This document shows positions 59,085-60,000 of a DNA stretch of 60,000 nucleotides, in pieces. This DNA is from Cryptomeria japonica. Lineage: Eukaryota; Streptophyta; Pinopsida; Cupressales; Cupressaceae. The stretch spans positions 269,921,870 through 269,981,869 of the forward strand of contig NC_081407.1 of NCBI RefSeq assembly GCF_030272615.1, written 5' to 3'. Made by a program: the position numbers and the translations under genes. Numbering within the stretch: the first letter of the stretch is position 1; each line of letters begins with the position of its first letter. The notes under the pieces were generated by a model. The model did not search any database, was not told where the DNA came from, and worked only from the letters and a program-made list of their open reading frames with translations.

Positions 59085-59092
59085 CCTTCTAG

Positions 59093-60000
59093 GGCAACTA
59101 TTTTTCCAAGTCTGCAACACTGTTCTCACTGAATTCTGGTTCATGATACTCATGAAGCTCTGCAATGTTAAACACAGGTGAAATACTTAAAATATCAAGT
59201 AAGTCCACTTCATATGCATTTCCAAAACCAAACTTCCTCAAAATCCTGCAAGATCCAAACTTGTCCATCTACAACTTGTTATAAGTTCCAATCAAGAATC
59301 TCTGTTTTATTAGATGTACCATCACTTCATCATCAACTTCCAATTCACTCTTCTTCTCATCTTCCTTCTCCTTATATTTGTTTCTCATGTCTTCCAAATG
59401 CTTCTTAACCTGAATATGCAATGCTGCCATGTGATCTGCAAAGTCTTCAGCTTCTGAACTTCTTTGGTCTTCACTGCCAATGTCTATCAATTATGATATA
59501 CCTCTAGGATGCACTCCAGTAATAATCTCAAAAGGTGTTTTTTTAGTACTTCTATTCACTTAATTTTTGTAGGCAAACTCTTCTTGCACAAGGATTAAAT
59601 CCCAACTTCTGGTTTTATCTTCCACTAAACATCTCAACAAGTTTCCCAAACTTTGGTTAACAACTTTTGTCTTCCCATTAGTCTGTGGGTGAAAAGTAGA
59701 ACTAAACTTCAAATCTATCTTCATCTTCTTCTAGAGTGTTCTCAAACAATAGCCAACAAACTTAGTGTCTCTGTTTGAAACTATGCTCTTAGGTAATCCA
59801 TGCAATCTCACCACTTCCTTGAAAAATAGGTCTGCTACATGCAATGCATCTGATTTCTTCTTACAAGGTATGAAATGAGCCATCTTCGAGAATCTATCCA
59901 CTACAACAAATATATAATTATTCCCTCTTGGTGTCTTAGGCAATCCAAGTACAAAATCCATGCTTATATCCTCCCAAGGTCTTACCGGTACTGTCAAAGG
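59093..60000 (-). pseudogene. Element E integrase relic, continues past window end
   Basis: Minus strand: [50 protein letters not shown], then SNRDTKFVG, where the second catalytic Asp of SDRD is Asn (AAC). FHPQTNG-type sequence follows near 59690, then DQRSSEAEDFADHMAAL, HLEDMRNKYKEKEDEK, ELEVDDEVMVHL and a GPY-like region near 59240. Stops and frameshifts are frequent. It matches the element D integrase in order and spacing. Confidence 0.9.

Larger units (their letters stand above)
57682..60000 (-). mobile_element. Element E: second D-family chromovirus, minus strand, runs off the window
   Basis: In the minus direction from the right edge: integrase core, GPY region, a 990-bp DNA transposon insertion, chromodomain, then the first about 204 bp of the 3' LTR (57885-57682). 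Its LTR is closer to F than to D by eye. Confidence 0.85.

Overview
The window looks like intergenic DNA from a seed plant with a large, repeat-filled genome. It is AT-rich, has no recognisable host gene, tRNA or rRNA, and is built almost wholly from old, broken retrotransposons nested in one another. Low gene density, very diverged LTR pairs and long LTRs would suit a conifer, but that is inference; no species marker is visible.

Layout. (1) 1-9377: a 5'-truncated, plus-strand LTR element (element A) with a gag-like relic, one intact 690-codon Pro/Ser-rich ORF, an ANTISENSE plant-mobile-domain (PMD) gene relic, a polypurine tract and a 3' LTR. (2) 9378-10374: a minus-strand LTR, apparently solo, beside a microsatellite. 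(3) 10404-14597: long microsatellites and a minus-strand fragment of the element A family. (4) 14598-21381: a duplicated (TA)n unit, then about 6.5 kb with nothing identifiable. (5) 21382-25320: two minus-strand LINE 3'-end relics around an unassigned LTR-like stretch. (6) 25512-26699: a solo LTR with perfect 5-bp target duplications. (7) 28949-41690: a minus-strand Ty3/gypsy chromovirus (element D) with both LTRs, initiator-Met primer site, gag, RT, RNase H, integrase and chromodomain. About 7.4 kb of other elements (32724-40138) is nested inside it. The nested block holds a Tat-type element (element B) with integrase C-terminus, antisense PMD relic, PPT, LTR, PBS and tandem leader repeats, plus a further LTR in the opposite orientation (C). 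(8) 46014-55616: a plus-strand Ty1/copia element (G) with 2.2-kb LTRs and a broken gag-pol. (9) 56952-60000: two relics of the D family in inverted arrangement (F plus, E minus). E is split by a 990-bp non-autonomous DNA transposon with terminal inverted repeats and 8-bp target duplications.

How the parts relate. Elements A and B are separate insertions in opposite window orientations. In both, the PMD gene lies about 0.9 kb upstream of the 3' LTR, is transcribed against the element, and starts just inside the PPT. They also share a conserved non-coding module between the sense coding region and the PMD gene. This retroelement family with an antisense PMD cargo gene is the most interesting system here. 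No coding region except the 690-codon ORF looks intact, so the window is a record of past activity rather than a set of working genes.
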